This document shows, one piece after another, positions 35,001 through 46,690 of a stretch of 64,000 nt of DNA. The stretch comes from Panicum virgatum (lineage: Eukaryota > Streptophyta > Magnoliopsida > Poales > Poaceae): NCBI RefSeq assembly GCF_016808335.1, contig NC_053136.1, positions 6,368,531-6,432,530 of the forward strand, given 5' to 3'. The position numbers and the translations under genes are program-made. Position 1 is the first letter of the stretch. Each line of letters begins with the position of its first letter. The notes below the pieces were generated by a model. That model searched no databases, was not told the origin of the DNA, and saw nothing but the letters and a program-made list of their open reading frames with translations.

Positions 35001-35408
35001 AGGTTGCCCTATTCAAATATCGATGGGTTCAAGGGTCACAGGGAGTGACACGTGACAAGAATAGGTTTGTTAGCGTTGATCTTCGCAATGTTGGATACAA
35101 AACAGAACCCTTTGTTTTGGCAAAAGATGCAAGTGTTTTATGTGCCTGATACAGTTAGGACAACATGGCATATTGTTCTTCCTGGCAAGAGAAGGATCGT
35201 TGGAGTGCATAATGAGGTGGATGAGGAGGAGTTTAATCAATTTGATGAAATCCCTCCTTTCGCAACTTGTGAGCTCCCCTGCCTAAATGCTAATAACAAG
35301 ACCTCGTACCTGCGGACCAACCACAATAAAAAAATCCATGTGAGGTCAAATTCAGGCCGTGGACGTGGGCATGGACGTGGACGTGGATGTGGACGTAAAG
35401 AAACCTAG
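32037..35408 (+). pseudogene. CACTA TNP2-like transposase, decayed
   Basis: The transposase would bind and cut the element ends. Domains are in the expected order. An N-terminal transposase-associated domain (32037-32300; LDCENDKKYSDFEVVYAHL, FVSNYTCWNKHGE) has its ATG just after an intron-like acceptor GCAAGTAG. The Transposase_21 core follows: CWNNCVLFRGENEDLDNCPDC, then ALSTDGMNPYGNMSTSHSTW at about 33105-33165, then SIDTIHLKKNICESLVGT at about 33775-33825. A DUF4218-like part (33995-34600; FFPPTFFDIMVHLTVHLV, SYLHQMFPYERYMG) and a DUF4216-like part (34634-35300; YYGQIEEIWELNY, LPGKRRIVGV) complete it. Breaks include frame changes near 32530-32750, 33000 and 35130, and stops at about 33270, 33290, 33986 and 34628. 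No intact product is possible. Confidence 0.9.
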
Positions 35409-35419
35409 TGTAACATGGT

Positions 35420-35760
35420 CAAATTCTGAATTTTGATGTAATGTAAGTGCAACTGCAATGTACAGCAGTCTGAATTTTCTTTCTGGAAATGTAAGTGCAA
35501 TTGCAATGTGTACAGCAGTCTGAATTTTCTTTCTGGATGTGTAATTGCAAATGCAAATTCTGAATTTTGATGTCCCAAATAATTATACTGCATTGTACAT
35601 TACTTGTTGTCTGAATTTTGATGTAATATGACTTAATTTGCATTCTGGAAGTGTAAGTGCAACTCTAATGTACATCAGTCTAAATTTTCTTTCTGGAAGT
35701 GTAAGTGCAATTGCAATGTGTACAGCAGTCTGAATTGCTTTCTATAAGTTCAAGTGCAAG
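35420..35760. repeat. minisatellite of about 50-bp units after the transposase remnant
   Basis: TGTAAGTGCAATTGCAATG followed by TACAGCAGTCTGAATTTTC and TTTCTGGAA recurs four to five times with small changes and one longer spacer. Confidence 0.85.
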
Positions 35761-35769
35761 TGCATTACT

Positions 35770-35960
35770 CATCACCTATCAGTCATAGGTGACGGGAGAC
35801 ATCTGTGTGGCCCGTCACCCATGCGTGAAAGGTGACGGGTCCAAAACATAGCCCGTCACCTAAGACATAGGTGACGGGCCACACTGGAAACAATCTTCAG
35901 GTGCTGCACTGTAAAGCTATTAAAAAGGTGACGGGCTTCATTCCTTACCCGTCACCTGGG
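35770..35960. repeat. CACTA subterminal repeat cluster 3, with a perfect palindrome
   Basis: AGGTGACGGG / CCCGTCACC occurs at least seven times. GCCCGTCACCT and AGGTGACGGGC (about 35851-35879) form an 11-bp stem around a short AAGACAT loop. Confidence 0.87.
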
Positions 35961-36049
35961 TCAAGTTTCAACTGGACTTAAAGCCATCCCCCTTAGCCGT
36001 AGTTCTTTATGGCTCCCATTTCAAACCCTAGGTCGTGCCCGCCTCCTCG

Positions 36050-36545
36050 CCTCCTCCAGTAGTGACGTCCTCTTCGCCGTCGTGCAGGCCCACCTCCTCG
36101 CCTCCTCTGGTCCTCGCGCCGCTCTCTTCGCCGTCGCGCAGGCCCACCTCCTCGTCTCCTCTGGTCCTCGCGCCGCCCTCTTCGCCGTCGCGCAGGCCCA
36201 CCTTCTAGCCTCCTCCGATCGCGCTGCCCTCTTCGTTGTCGTGCCTCCTCATCGCGGCCCCCGACGCCCGCCCTCGCCCTCGCCCAGGCAAGAGCCAGAG
36301 GCCAGCCGCCGCCAGCAGTCAAGATCCAGAGCTGGGCACGCCGTCGCCCAGGCAAGAGCCAGAGGCCAGCCGCCGCCAGCAGTCAAGATCCAGAGCTGGG
36401 CGCACCATCGCCCAGGCAAGAGCCAGAGGCCAGCCGCCGCCAGCAGTCAAGATCCAGAGCTGGGCACGCCGTCGCGCAGACAAGATCCGGAGCCCAGCAG
36501 CCACCAGCGGGCAAGATCCAGAGCCGGTCACGCCGTCGCGCCCGT
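36050..36545 (+). repeat. two GC-rich minisatellites in the 5' part of the second CACTA gene
   Basis: The first (36066-36240) has units of about 50 bp with GCCGTCGCGCAGGCCCACCT. The second (36280-36540) has four units of about 63 bp with GCCAGAGGCCAGCCGCCGCC and AGTCAAGATCCAGAGCTGG. Long open frames here reflect repeat structure. Confidence 0.85.
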
Positions 36546-36660
36546 CGTCGTCTTCAGGCAAAATTGTTCTTGCTATCATATATTTGCTTGAATTTGCTTG
36601 GATTTGCTGTCTAATTTTGCAATTAGAGGCAAATGATGATATGGGAATAGTGAATATTTT

Positions 36661-36982
36661 ATTGCCACCTTTGCCATACAAAATTGAGAGATTCATACTT
36701 GCCATGAACATGTCAGCATCGAAGGGCATGAAGCAGATGCCATGAACACTCGCTGGTGTGTGATATCTGTTTCTGCCCTTTGAGGTTGAGCTCTTCATGG
36801 ATTCTGGAGAGTGAATCAGTCATTGCCACCTCTGCCAAATAAAATTGAGATTGATTTATTGCCATGAACAGGTCAACCTCGAAAGGCATGAAGCATATGG
36901 CATGTACACTTGTTGGAGTACTGTGGCATGTGCTTCTGCCTTTTAAGGTTGAGGTCTTCATGGATAGTTAGTTAATTCAAAC
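36661..36982 (+). repeat. 161-bp diverged tandem duplication
   Basis: ATTGCCACCTTTGCCATACAAAATTGAGA... (36661) and ATTGCCACCTCTGCCAAATAAAATTGAGA... (36822) both end in a GAGGTTGAGCTCTTCATGGA-like phrase. Confidence 0.85.
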
Positions 36983-37180
36983 ATATCTCTTCCACTTTTG
37001 ATGCCTTTCTATATTATATTTTTGATAGTTGACATGCAAGTGCTGCTGATCTTTTTTGTCCCAGGTCACAGGGAGTGACACTTTAATGTATTATTGGATC
37101 ACTTTGGTTTTATTGAATCTTTCTGCAAATGATGATGTGGTAGATTTGCTGCCTATTTAATTGGATCATCATGGTATATT

Positions 37181-40100
37181 TTGCTGTCTATTTTTGCAGA
37201 ATCAGTGGAAGCAGCCATGTCGGAAACTGGATCCCCCGATTCAGATGCACAACTTGACCAAGTGCTGAATCTTCAACCCAAAGTGTCTGCACAAACAGGT
37301 GCATGTAGCACGTCCCAGCGCAGGAAGCCAAGAGCACAAACCAAGTGGCCTAGTGACATCATCAAAGTCGCAGGCTTCGATAGTGAGGGGTTCCCAACAA
37401 ATGATGATGGAATGAAATGCTGGCGACTGATCTGTGGATTAATCGCACGGCAAAGGGTTGGAATCAATGTCCACTTTGAGGATTTGGATGAGCCCGCACG
37501 GTAGGGCTTGTTAGATATCATGAAGCAATACTTGCAGTTTCCTGAGGGCACATCCGAGGCAAAGCTGAATCGTGTCAAAGGGACGGCATGCAAGTTAATC
37601 GCCAAGCTCCACAGGAGCTTCAAGTCCAATCTGGTACGAAATTATGTTAATAAAGGTAAAGAGCCCTTCGAGCTGCACAAGTACTTGGATCGCCAAGACT
37701 GGGAGATGTTCGTGGAGACTGCCACCTCGGAGCAGTTCAAAGAGAAGAGTGAGCACTTCAAGAACCTTCATGCTAGGATCACGGACAACCACCGCCTCGG
37801 TCTAGAGGGCTATGCTAGGAAAGAGAAGGGGAGGTGGAGCAAAAAGGACAAGGCAATGGAGGATGCGGGGTCAGAGAACCCTTGGAAACAGTATCCTGAG
37901 TGATCAGAGCCATATTTAAGGGCCAGGGCTGGTCCAACACCATCCACCGGGGAAATCACCTGGAGTAGCGATGGTACCAAGAGGTTGGCTGACCGGGTGA
38001 TTGAGCTGAAGGATCATGAGAGCGGTGTAAGATAACATGACATCCTCTCCACTGCCATTGATATGCCAGAGAACATCGGTCGCGTGCGTGGAGTCTCCAG
38101 TTCAAGGAGTTGGAAGGAAGCCTTCGGCAAAGAACATGAAGACTTGTGGAAGAAAAAGAAACGGTCTTCTGCTGTGGATCCCGACCGCCTGAAACAGGAG
38201 ATAAAGGATGACATATTTGCTACACTCAGGGCAGCAGGGCTCAATAATGTTCCAACCCCCTGCAGCATTATAACTGGAAGCTACTCAACTTTGTTGATTG
38301 AGCTAGCACAGGGTATTGTGCAACCCGGGGACAAGGAATGCCACACGGTGCCAGTACAGGATGGGTATGTCGTGGTCAAAATTGAATTTGTCCACCAAAA
38401 TGCCAAGGATATCGCTCTGCCCATCCTGCTACCAGAAGCCGACCTTTATACTTTGGGGAATGCCCTTACCATGCGTATCCAATGGAAGAAAAGTAGTATT
38501 CTCATCCCCCATATTGTTCGGTGGTCAACTAGTGGTGCCCCAAAGCGGCCACGCACCTCAACACACGATCCTGAAAATGTGAAGAAGGATGTCGTGGCAT
38601 GCGACGACCCTCCCCCCGCACCAAAGAAAAAGAGACCATCCACCCCCCCAAAAAGGGAAGGGGTAAGGCAGAACCCAAGGAACTAGCACAGAAAGCAACA
38701 GAATCAAAGGGTAAGGCGGCACCCAAGGAACCAGCTGCAAAGAATGTATGGACTTCTGCTCACTCTGAGTTTGTGATGGGCAATCCAATGTTGTCAGAGC
38801 TGGATCTGGCCATTGCAGGGGTGAATACCAAGGGACTCCACAAGCACTACATGACCCATGCCAATAGTGATGATACGTCAATCGTGCGTCATTACAAGGC
38901 TGAGGACTTGCACAGTGGGCCTGGTTATTTCTTCGTTTCTTGGTCTGATCTGTCCGACGTCTTCAACCTCGATGCCTTGGACATCTCCCTCATCCGTTGC
39001 TTGACACTGTGAGTATATATAGTGTCGTGGTGTGGCAAACCATAGCCGGGTGGCAGAATGCACCCGCCTAAGCCCAGAGGGTGAGTACTTGGGGGTTAGC
39101 TAGGACTAGTTTGATCTCGCTCCAAGAACACGATGAACACAGCAGGTTTAGAGTGGTTCGGGCAGCCGGAGCGTAATAACCTACGTCCACTGTGAGTTGT
39201 ATTGCCTTAGTCTCGAGAGTCTGAGAGGGCTTCTGATGCTGAGTCCAGCGTGAATCCGTGTGTAAATGTGTTCTAGCGGGCGTGCTCTCCCTTTTATATG
39301 TCCAAGGGGAGCACATACACTGAGCGAGGCCCCGACATGTGGACCCGGCGATGTATTATAAACGACACTTTGGCCTTCAATGCCTCAGATCCGGAGATCT
39401 TGTCGTCGGCTTTCGTGCGTAGCTTCTGACCAGGGATGGTCTTGAGCTGTCCTGTCGGAGTAGAGTCTAGCCTCTGCAGCCGTGCGTCGAGGTCATGATG
39501 AAGCGCCGAACTACTGACTCAGTCCACTGTAGCAGCGTGCACTGTTGATCCAGTCAGTAGCTGGTCATCATGACTCGTCGCCCATGTGCGCGGCGCTGAG
39601 TCTTTAATGCTTGCCTTGGTAACTGATGATCCACAGTGTGGACTGACGAAAGTTGCCCTGTACCCAGAGGCAGCAGAGCCCGCCTCAACCACTCGCACTT
39701 AATGCGGGTGGGTGCGGGAGCTTCCAGCGGAAGGCTTGCGCCCGCGCCCGCATCTGCGTGACACGTGGCGGCCCAGGACCCCTCCCGAGCAGCTAGCTGA
39801 GCTGAGAGCTCACGGGGGTCCGGATAGGCACGTGGAGGTCCCGAACCCACCTGCGGGGGTCCGGGTCCGCGGCCATAGGTGCTAAGCATTTCCACCTCTG
39901 GGACACGTGGTGACACCGGACCCGTCCCAGAGCGGGAAGCGGGTCCGGGACCGTTGGTCCGGTGAAATGGAGCCGGACCCCAGGGGTCCGGCTGCTCAGC
40001 TCCTTAGGGCGTAGTTACGGATAACTACGCGAGTCTTGGCATAGTAGGAGTGGGTACCGACATATAGCACAAAAGATTGTTCACTGTCATTCTTAATTAC

Positions 40101-41004
40101 TTTGTAATGCTAAACCCTATGTTAGCTTTCTAAAAACTAATGTATTTGTATGTAGGCAATTGGCCAGAGAATCAAAGAACCGTTAGCTTGGTGTTGAATT
40201 CATTGACCCCCAGGATTTCTCTGCCAGAGTGATCAATGCGGATCTGCAACACGTAGAGTCTACCATCACAAAGGTCTTGGGCTCTTCACCATGTTGTGTG
40301 CTTGCCGCGCACCACACATGCTCCCACTATTTCCTAGTCGTCATTTGTCTGAAGTGGAAAATAGTGTGGTACATAGACTCCTTAAGACCACGCAGCGACG
40401 TTGGCATCACTCTGGGAGACCGAGACTTCACCATCATCAAGGCAGTTATTGATAGGTATATCTCTGAGTTACCACATTTGCAATCTTCTCATTTGGAGTC
40501 TGTCACCTATTTAATTTGCAGCTAACGATATCCATAATGCCTAATGCAGTGCTTTCTCCACCTTTCGAGCCGAGCACCGTCTTCAAAAAACCAAGTTGAC
40601 ACACGTGACCGATTTTCCGGTATATCTCTGACCTCCTGCATACTAAGTTTTCATGATTTCACTAAATAATATATTTGTGCTAACAGTATATATCATCTTG
40701 AGCAGTGCATGCAGCAAGGACCTGGAAATGTATGCGGATTCTATGTTGCATACCACATGATCCGCCTTGCTACAAGTTTTAAAACCCTTAAAGGAGCAAA
40801 AGTAAGCCATTGTCAAATATATCTCTGTCCGCTTGCTGCATCAACATATATATTTCTCGTATAAGCACTCATGATTTGACTGTCACTTTTTGCTAGGAGG
40901 TGTGGGGTCATCCAGACAAGTAATTGGACGACAAGCAGCTCTTGGCTATTAGAGAAAAGCTTGCCTCCTTTCTTGCTTCTAGATGTCATAAGCGACAAAG
41001 GTGA
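37181..41004 (+). pseudogene. CACTA accessory gene: plant-transposase-like domain with Ulp1-type cysteine peptidase, decayed
   Basis: One plus frame runs from 37181 to 38686, broken only by stops at 37502, 37901 and 38033. It reads KFKSNLVRNYVNKGKEPF-like segments, LHKYLDRQDWEMFVETATS and NHRLGLEGYARKEKGRWSKK, typical of Transposase_24 (Ptta/En/Spm) proteins. A frame change in a C/A run near 38645 leads to SELDLAIAGVNTKGLHKHY. The Ulp1-like part is split by introns: HYFLVVICLKWKIVWYIDS (catalytic His and Asp) near 40328-40382, then QQGPGNVCGFYVAYHM (Gln and catalytic Cys) in the exon 40706-40801. The last exon ends at 41004 and has a TAA at about 40921. A solo LTR fills the intron between 39009 and 40155, and a TAG follows at 40184. 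The peptidase would belong to the SUMO-protease-like C48 family. Confidence 0.82.
39023..40062. mobile_element. solo LTR (1,040 bp) in an intron of the Ulp1-like pseudogene
   Basis: The unit begins TGTCG and ends CGACA, a perfect 5-bp inverted terminus with TG...CA. The 5-bp direct repeat TATAG flanks it (39018-39022 and 40063-40067). The sequence AGGTTTAGAGTGGTTCGGGC near 39144 is typical of certain grass LTRs. No coding sequence or primer-binding site is inside, so it is the product of LTR-LTR recombination. The lineage is not assigned. Confidence 0.92.
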
Positions 41005-41289
41005 CTTCCACTGTCATAGCTGAACTGATAATTGTATATGTGTACTGTTAATTCTTTCATGGACCTACTCTCGATTCATGTGATTATTGTATATGTATAC
41101 TGTTAATTTTTAGTGCAGAGATATAATTTATAGATTGTCATGTACAGTTACTAGTTGTTTTTTATGTAAGCTTTGTGAGATATCAATTGAGTTCTATTCT
41201 GTGTATTTGCTGGATCAATAAGAAGGCTGCCAAATCCTAGCTGTGCTCTAGGATGCAGCCAGAAAACAAATTTCACCTTGCAGGGGTCA

Positions 41290-41710
41290 GGTTCTAAGGT
41301 GATGGGCAACAACCAAACCCGTCCCTTCTGTATACTCACCAGGTGACGGTGCAGTAAAGCACAACCCGTCACTTATCTAGAATCATAGGTGACGGGCGTC
41401 GTGACCTAATCGTCACATGTGTTGAACAAAGGTGACGGTTGTAGACCCCATACGGGGGGCCTGGTCACCAAGAAAGGTGACTGTGCTAAACTTAAGCCCG
41501 TCACCTTCTAGACACTGATAAGTGATGGGTCTTGATACAGGCCCGTCACCTGTAGTAGACAAAGGTGACGATCGAAAACCTCACACGGGGGGCCTGGTCA
41601 CCAAGAAAGGTGACGGTTGTCTACTGATACCCGTCACCTTGCTTTCACATAGGTGACGGGCACCCGTCACCCTTCTATTCTAAACAGTGATGATATAGGA
41701 GTGACAGGCG
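41290..41710. repeat. CACTA subterminal repeat cluster 4
   Basis: At least ten copies of GGTGACGG / CCGTCACC. GGGGGGCCTGGTCACCAAGAA is repeated nearly perfectly at about 41454 and 41586. Confidence 0.88.
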
Positions 41711-41734
41711 TGATGTCTTCTTACCTTCCATCAC

Positions 41735-42074
41735 TGCACCTATAAAACCATACACCTCCAGGGTTAATCATTCACCCCTATTGTTGCCACTGCCGCGCCA
41801 AGAAGCTGCTACCATCTAATTTCTTCTTCCAAGACAGGACCTCTCCGCCAATCGGAAAGGGGCTAAAGCTATGCCAAGCATCTGCTGCCACAAGATCAAC
41901 AGGACATCGCATCCAACGCCAAGGTCTGCCTTCTGCTCATGTTGCAATGTTTGTTGTAATAGCAATTTTATGTTGTTGATTACGTAGGAGGTGCCATTCA
42001 TCAGAGCATTGAAATCGCCGCTTTTCCTGGTCACCGCTGCCGATGTTCCCTTGTTCTCCCTGCCCCCCCACCCC
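41735..42074 (+). other. possible promoter and leader next to cluster 4
   Basis: TATAAAACC at about 41741 is followed by a GC-rich leader-like stretch and no open frame that I recognise. The PIF element at 42078 cuts off whatever followed. It may be the 5' end of another CACTA gene. Confidence 0.3.
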
Positions 42075-42614
42075 TAAGAGCATCTCCAAGTGTTTGGCAA
42101 AATTAACTTGGCAAATCTTATGATTTGGCAACTTGCTAAAATATATGCCAAGTTAAAAAAAGACTATCTCCAAGAGTTTGCCATTTGGGCTTGGTAAAAC
42201 TAAAAAAGAGGCCCACAAAAAATACCTAATCAACTACCGACCGTGCCGCTTCATATCCTGTCGCCCATTCCTCCCGCCGCCCGTTCCTCCCGTCGCCGCG
42301 CGCCGCGCCATCGTCCCGTCGTCGCCGCGGAGTCCAACGCTGGTGGCCATCATCTACTCCGGCTGGCCATCTCCTCCTCCCATCAGGTCAGCATCTTCTC
42401 CAATGCCGATTGATCTCGTTCTTGCATATAGCTTTGGATATAGCGCCTAGCGTAGATTCCGTGGTGAATATTATTCCAAGAGTGAAAGACGTCTCACTCT
42501 AGCCATTTAAATTGCCTACTGAGTTGCACTCTGCCTCCTTGCTAACGCGTGGAGGGGTTGGCTTCACCACGGAATACTAAATCATTGTGATCTCCTGTCT
42601 CCAGCCGATTGATC

Positions 42615-43981
42615 ATGCCTTTGAAGAGGTCCCTTGTTCAAAGAGAATTGGATGATTCATCATCCGATGACGATGACTACGTGATATTCTCAGCTGCTCA
42701 AATTGTGCATACTTATTCCAATGCCAAAAGAAGTCATGGTGGCTCTGTCCTTGGCCATAGAGTCCTTTATCGGGACAGAAAAGGCGGCCACGAAAGGATG
42801 TTTCAAGATTATTTGGTGGTTAATCCAACATACACCCCTGAAATTTTTCGTCGAAGGTTGTTGTTCTTTCACTTCGGTTTGGTTTGTATTATCTGCTGAA
42901 TTATTATTCGAGTGCTTAAAATTTAGTTTGTTTTCTTTAGGTACATGATGTCTAGGGATCTTTTCGTACGCTTAATGATTGCTGTTGAAGCACACGATGA
43001 TTACTTCGTTCGAAAAAAGGAATGCGGCCAATACACTTGGATTGAGTTGCTTCCAAAAAGTCACTGCCGCTTTTCGTATGATCACTTATGGGGTTCCAGC
43101 TGATGCAACCGATGAGTACGTTCGCATTGGCGAAAGTACTGTACTCGAGTCACTACGTAGGTTTGTTGCTGCAGTTGTTGATATTTTTGAAGATGAATAC
43201 CTGAGATATCCCAATGAGACAGACATAGCACGCTTACTTGCAATGAGTGAGCGAAGAGGTTTTCCTGGAATGTTAGGGTCCATCGATTGTATGCATTGGG
43301 CGTGGAAGAATTGTCCTTATGAAAAACAAGGTCAGTACAAAGGTCATGTGGACAAGCCCACTATCATTTTGGAGGCTGTTGCTTCGCACAACCTTTGGAT
43401 ATGGCATGCCTTCTTTGGAATGCTTGGATCTCATAATGATATAAGTGTCCTTCACCGGTCTCCTTTGTTTGAAAACTTGGCGGAAGGTACAGCTCCACAG
43501 GTGAACTATATTGTTAATGGCCATGATTATACGATGGGTTATTATCTTGCAGATGGTATATACCCCTCATGGGCTACTTTAGTGAAGTCCATCAGTCTTC
43601 CTATGGGAGACAGGAGGAAATATTTTGCTAAAGCGCAAGAAGCAGCGAGGAAGGATGTCGAGAGAGCTTTTGGGGTTCTTCAATCTAGGTTCGTCATTGT
43701 TCGAGGACCAGCTCGCATTTGGGATAGTGAGACACTAGGAATTATCATGAGGGCTTGTGTGATCATGCACAACATGATTGTTGAAGATGAAGGAGTCTGT
43801 GGATCCTAACGAGCGATTCGAATACGGAGGTGACAATGTGCAACCTGATCATGGGCAGCCTACTCGTACACTTGATGAGTTTATTGATGCACACAAAAGG
43901 ATCAAAGACAAGGAAACACATATGCAGTTGAAAGAAGACCTCATCGAGCACCTTTGGTACCATTATCCCGACTTGTATTAG
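42615..43981 (+). pseudogene. PIF/Harbinger transposase (DDE), two small frame breaks
   Basis: It would excise and reinsert the element together with the Myb-like partner. The ATG at 42615 begins MPLKRSLVQRELDDSSSDDD. Exon 1 ends RRR at about 42857 (GT donor) and exon 2 starts after TTTCTTTAG at 42940. DDE residues are visible: the first Asp in GMLGSIDCMHWAWKNCP, the second in GSHNDISVLHRS, and the Glu in RKDVERAFGVLQ. A one-base shift in the A run at about 43013 separates AHDDYFVR from NAANTLGLSC. A second near 43795 separates MIVEDE from DPNERFEYGG. The tail ends LWYHYPDLY. Both breaks are single-base, so recent inactivation or assembly error are both possible. Confidence 0.9.
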
Positions 43982-44585
43982 CTGTATATAAAATTTTATA
44001 TATGAGACTCTTTGGAACCTTTGGAACTTTATATATGAGACTCATGTATCCTATCATCAAACATGTGTCCTGTCATTTAGACTCATGTATGCTTATTTCG
44101 GTTGGTCATCAAACATGTGTCCTGTCATTTAGTTCACTGTCATTTCATTTGCTTGTTGTGGTCGCCAAATCAGCAGCAGCTAGCAGGTGGCTACCAGGAT
44201 CATTGCAGCTAGCAGGTGGTCATTTCATTTGCTTGTCATTCAGGTGCAGGTGGCAATATCATTCAGGTGGCAATTCATTGCAGCTAGCAGCTAGCAGGAT
44301 CATTGCATAATCATGACGAGCAGCAGCAGCAATATCATTTAGTCACAACAGTACCAGAACATATTTGACAATCACGAACAGAAGCTAAGGTTCAGTAAAC
44401 GGATACATGAACTTTGATAAAAGTTGTGCTCAATAAAAAAACAAACTAAAGCTTTCATGACTAGAACTAAATTTAATTTGCCAAACGCCTAGCGACAATT
44501 TTCTGTTGCATCGTCTCGTAGTATTGACGCTATAGCGGGGTGAGGCAAGTCATGTCGATTGACATTATTTCTTTCTCCTCTTTAA

Positions 44586-45562
44586 TCAATTCTGCTTCAG
44601 CTTTTTTTTCATAATTGACACTCGCTTCTTCTCTATCTCTAGTGCAACCAGGAACCTCTCCTCTTTTGTCTTTTCCTTTTCTTTGTCGAAAGCCTCTTTC
44701 TTGGACCACATCTTGTCCAAAGCTTCCATGAAAGCGTCACCACCACCGCCTCGCCTAAGTGCTTCTTTTTCCTTCTTTACCCCCGGTGGCCTTTTGCTTG
44801 CTTCGGTTTCTAGAGCAACTTCCTTTGCTGCATCTTCATCATTGTTGGTGCCTTCTGTATCCCTTGGTCTGGACTTCTGCTTTTTCTTGTTTGATAGTTT
44901 TTCCAGCTCAGCAAGTTCAATCCTCTTGGTTTTCCACTTGTCCTCCTCCTTCAATATATTCCAACAATGTATAAGAGTGAATGACTTATTGTCATTGTCT
45001 AATTCCTGGTACAACTTGGATGCTTCTGAAATCTGTTGAGAGAATTTGGCAATATATAAATGTGCAGTTCAAATAAACCAAATTGATTAAAGTAAATATT
45101 CAACACATATTGTATACCTTGTCTTGGATAGTTTTTCCACTTTGATTCCTACGCTCAATCTTATCATAGCAACAACAATACTTGTTCACTTGTGACTGAA
45201 TTGTCAGCCACCTATGCATAATGGAACTCTATGTCCTCACAGCTGCAGTTTGCTTGTGTTCCTCAAAGAAAGCATGAACTCTACTCCAAAATGTGGAACG
45301 AGATTGATTGGCACCGTTAATGGGATCTTTGCTTACGTTCAACCAACCAGAGCATACAACTTCGTCTTCCTTCCAATCAAATTTTTTTTGTCCTCTTGGA
45401 TCCCTTTGTGTTGCGACTTGGCTGCACTTCCACATGGGCTTGTTGACCTTCGGAAGTAATACCTTGTGTGATCGGAATGTTGAGGTTGTCCTCCATACCA
45501 CCAGCAAAACCACCATGATCTTGATTGAGAAGAATGTCTGTCAAGAATCCATCTCCATCCAT
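44586..45562 (-). pseudogene. PIF/Harbinger Myb/SANT-like ORF1
   Basis: This is the DNA-binding partner of the PIF transposase. On the minus strand it starts MDGDGFLTDILLNQDHGG and reads DWKEDEVVCSGWLNVSKDP and NQSRSTFWSRVHAFFEEHK, a trihelix/Myb-like domain. An intron at 45033-45117 has the donor AAG/GTATAC and the acceptor CAACAG/AT. After it come KSFTLIHCWNILKEEDKWK and a Lys/Glu-rich coiled-coil tail ending KLKQN with TGA at 44586. A frame change lies in a run of eight T (plus strand, about 45383-45390), and another frame adjustment is needed near 45225. The plant PIF-ORF1 type is clear; intactness is doubtful. Confidence 0.8.
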
Positions 45563-45589
45563 TTGAATGAGTCTACAAAAAAAATGAGA

Positions 45590-46690
45590 TAAATGACTAG
45601 AGCCCCCCTCGTGCAAAAAAAATGAGATCGGAACTAGTCTGAACTATAGTCTGAAACAATGAGCTCGCTCATTGATTTATTAACACTAGTAGCTTGGCTA
45701 TAGTCTGAAAAAATGAGATCGGAACTAGTCTGAAATATGACCAGAGCACCCGTCGTGCAAAAAAAAAAAAGAGATCGGACAATGGCAAATGGAAGGAGAT
45801 CTGGTCTCTAGTCTAAACCAATATGCTAGTTTGAACTAGTCTCAGTATCCCTATTCTGAACCAATGAGATCGGGCTCTAAACCAATATGCTAGTCTGAAC
45901 TAGTCTGAACTTTTGTGCGATGCAAAAAAAACGGCTTCAATCCAGTCTGAACTAGTCATCGCATACTAATTTTCTACTACAACACAATCAGATGTGCATC
46001 ATGATCGCAGGGAAAAGATGCAATGAGTTTCAGTCCAAAGTTCATCTCCCCCAAACAAGATGGATCATACCCAAGACACTCCAATTCAGATGCCTGATCA
46101 AGGCGTGAGCAGCAATTTACAGGGCAGCAGCAATTACAGATCAAGGCCACCACCACTGGAACATATGAACCCTAGATTGACTACCTGATCAAGGGCACCA
46201 CCATGACTACCGACAGCGGCCAAGGAGAAAAAAATCATGGAGGAGGCAGGGAACTGATTGGCCATGATGAGAGAAAAAAAATCATGGAAGAAGAACGAAC
46301 TTGAGACCTGGTGGCCTTGGCGAGGAAAGCGTCGGGATTTGCTGGGGAGGAGGCGGCCTTGGCGATGGAGAGCATTGGGATCTGCTGGGGAGGAGGCGGC
46401 CTTGACGATGGAACTGGACGGTCGTGCCACGGGAAAAAAATCGCGACCAGTGCCGGCGCGGGATGCAGGCTTGGCGCGGGAAATAGGCGAGAAAGTTTCC
46501 TCAGCGCGCGGGAAGTCCAGTGCCGGCGCGCGATGCCGCGATGCGCAGCTGAATACGCGCGCGTAAAGATGCGCGTGCGGGAGGGGGGAATGCCAAGTTG
46601 CTAAAAATGCCAACCTTGTTTTCCAAACTGTTGGAGACGAAATTTTCTTGTTTTGCCAAATTTTCTAGAATGCAAACCTCATTTAGCAAA
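45590..46690. other. PIF internal non-coding region
   Basis: Short repeats of GAACTAGTCTGAA-like and GAGATCGG phrases fill 45630-45960. 46180-46600 is GC-rich with an internal near-duplicate (TTGGCGAGGAAAGCGTCGGGA against TTGGCGATGGAGAGCATTGGGA), probably the leader of ORF1. Confidence 0.5.

Larger units (their letters stand above)
30300..41710 (+). mobile_element. CACTA-derived region (one large or several nested or adjacent elements)
   Basis: The region is tied together by inverted and direct copies of a subterminal motif (GGTGACGGGC / GCCCGTCACC) and by two plus-strand gene remnants typical of CACTA transposons. One is TNP2-like (32037-35408); the other carries Transposase_24-like and Ulp1-like modules (37181-41004). 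The motif clusters occur four times, not only at two ends. CACTCCGTAAGAAAC at about 30274 could be a mutated left terminus, but its inverse was not found on the right. Both coding modules have several stops. Boundaries are therefore approximate. Confidence 0.75.

Noticed and set aside
36082..36745. Two overlapping plus frames of about 169 codons each
   Set aside because: Both are translations of 50- and 63-bp minisatellites.
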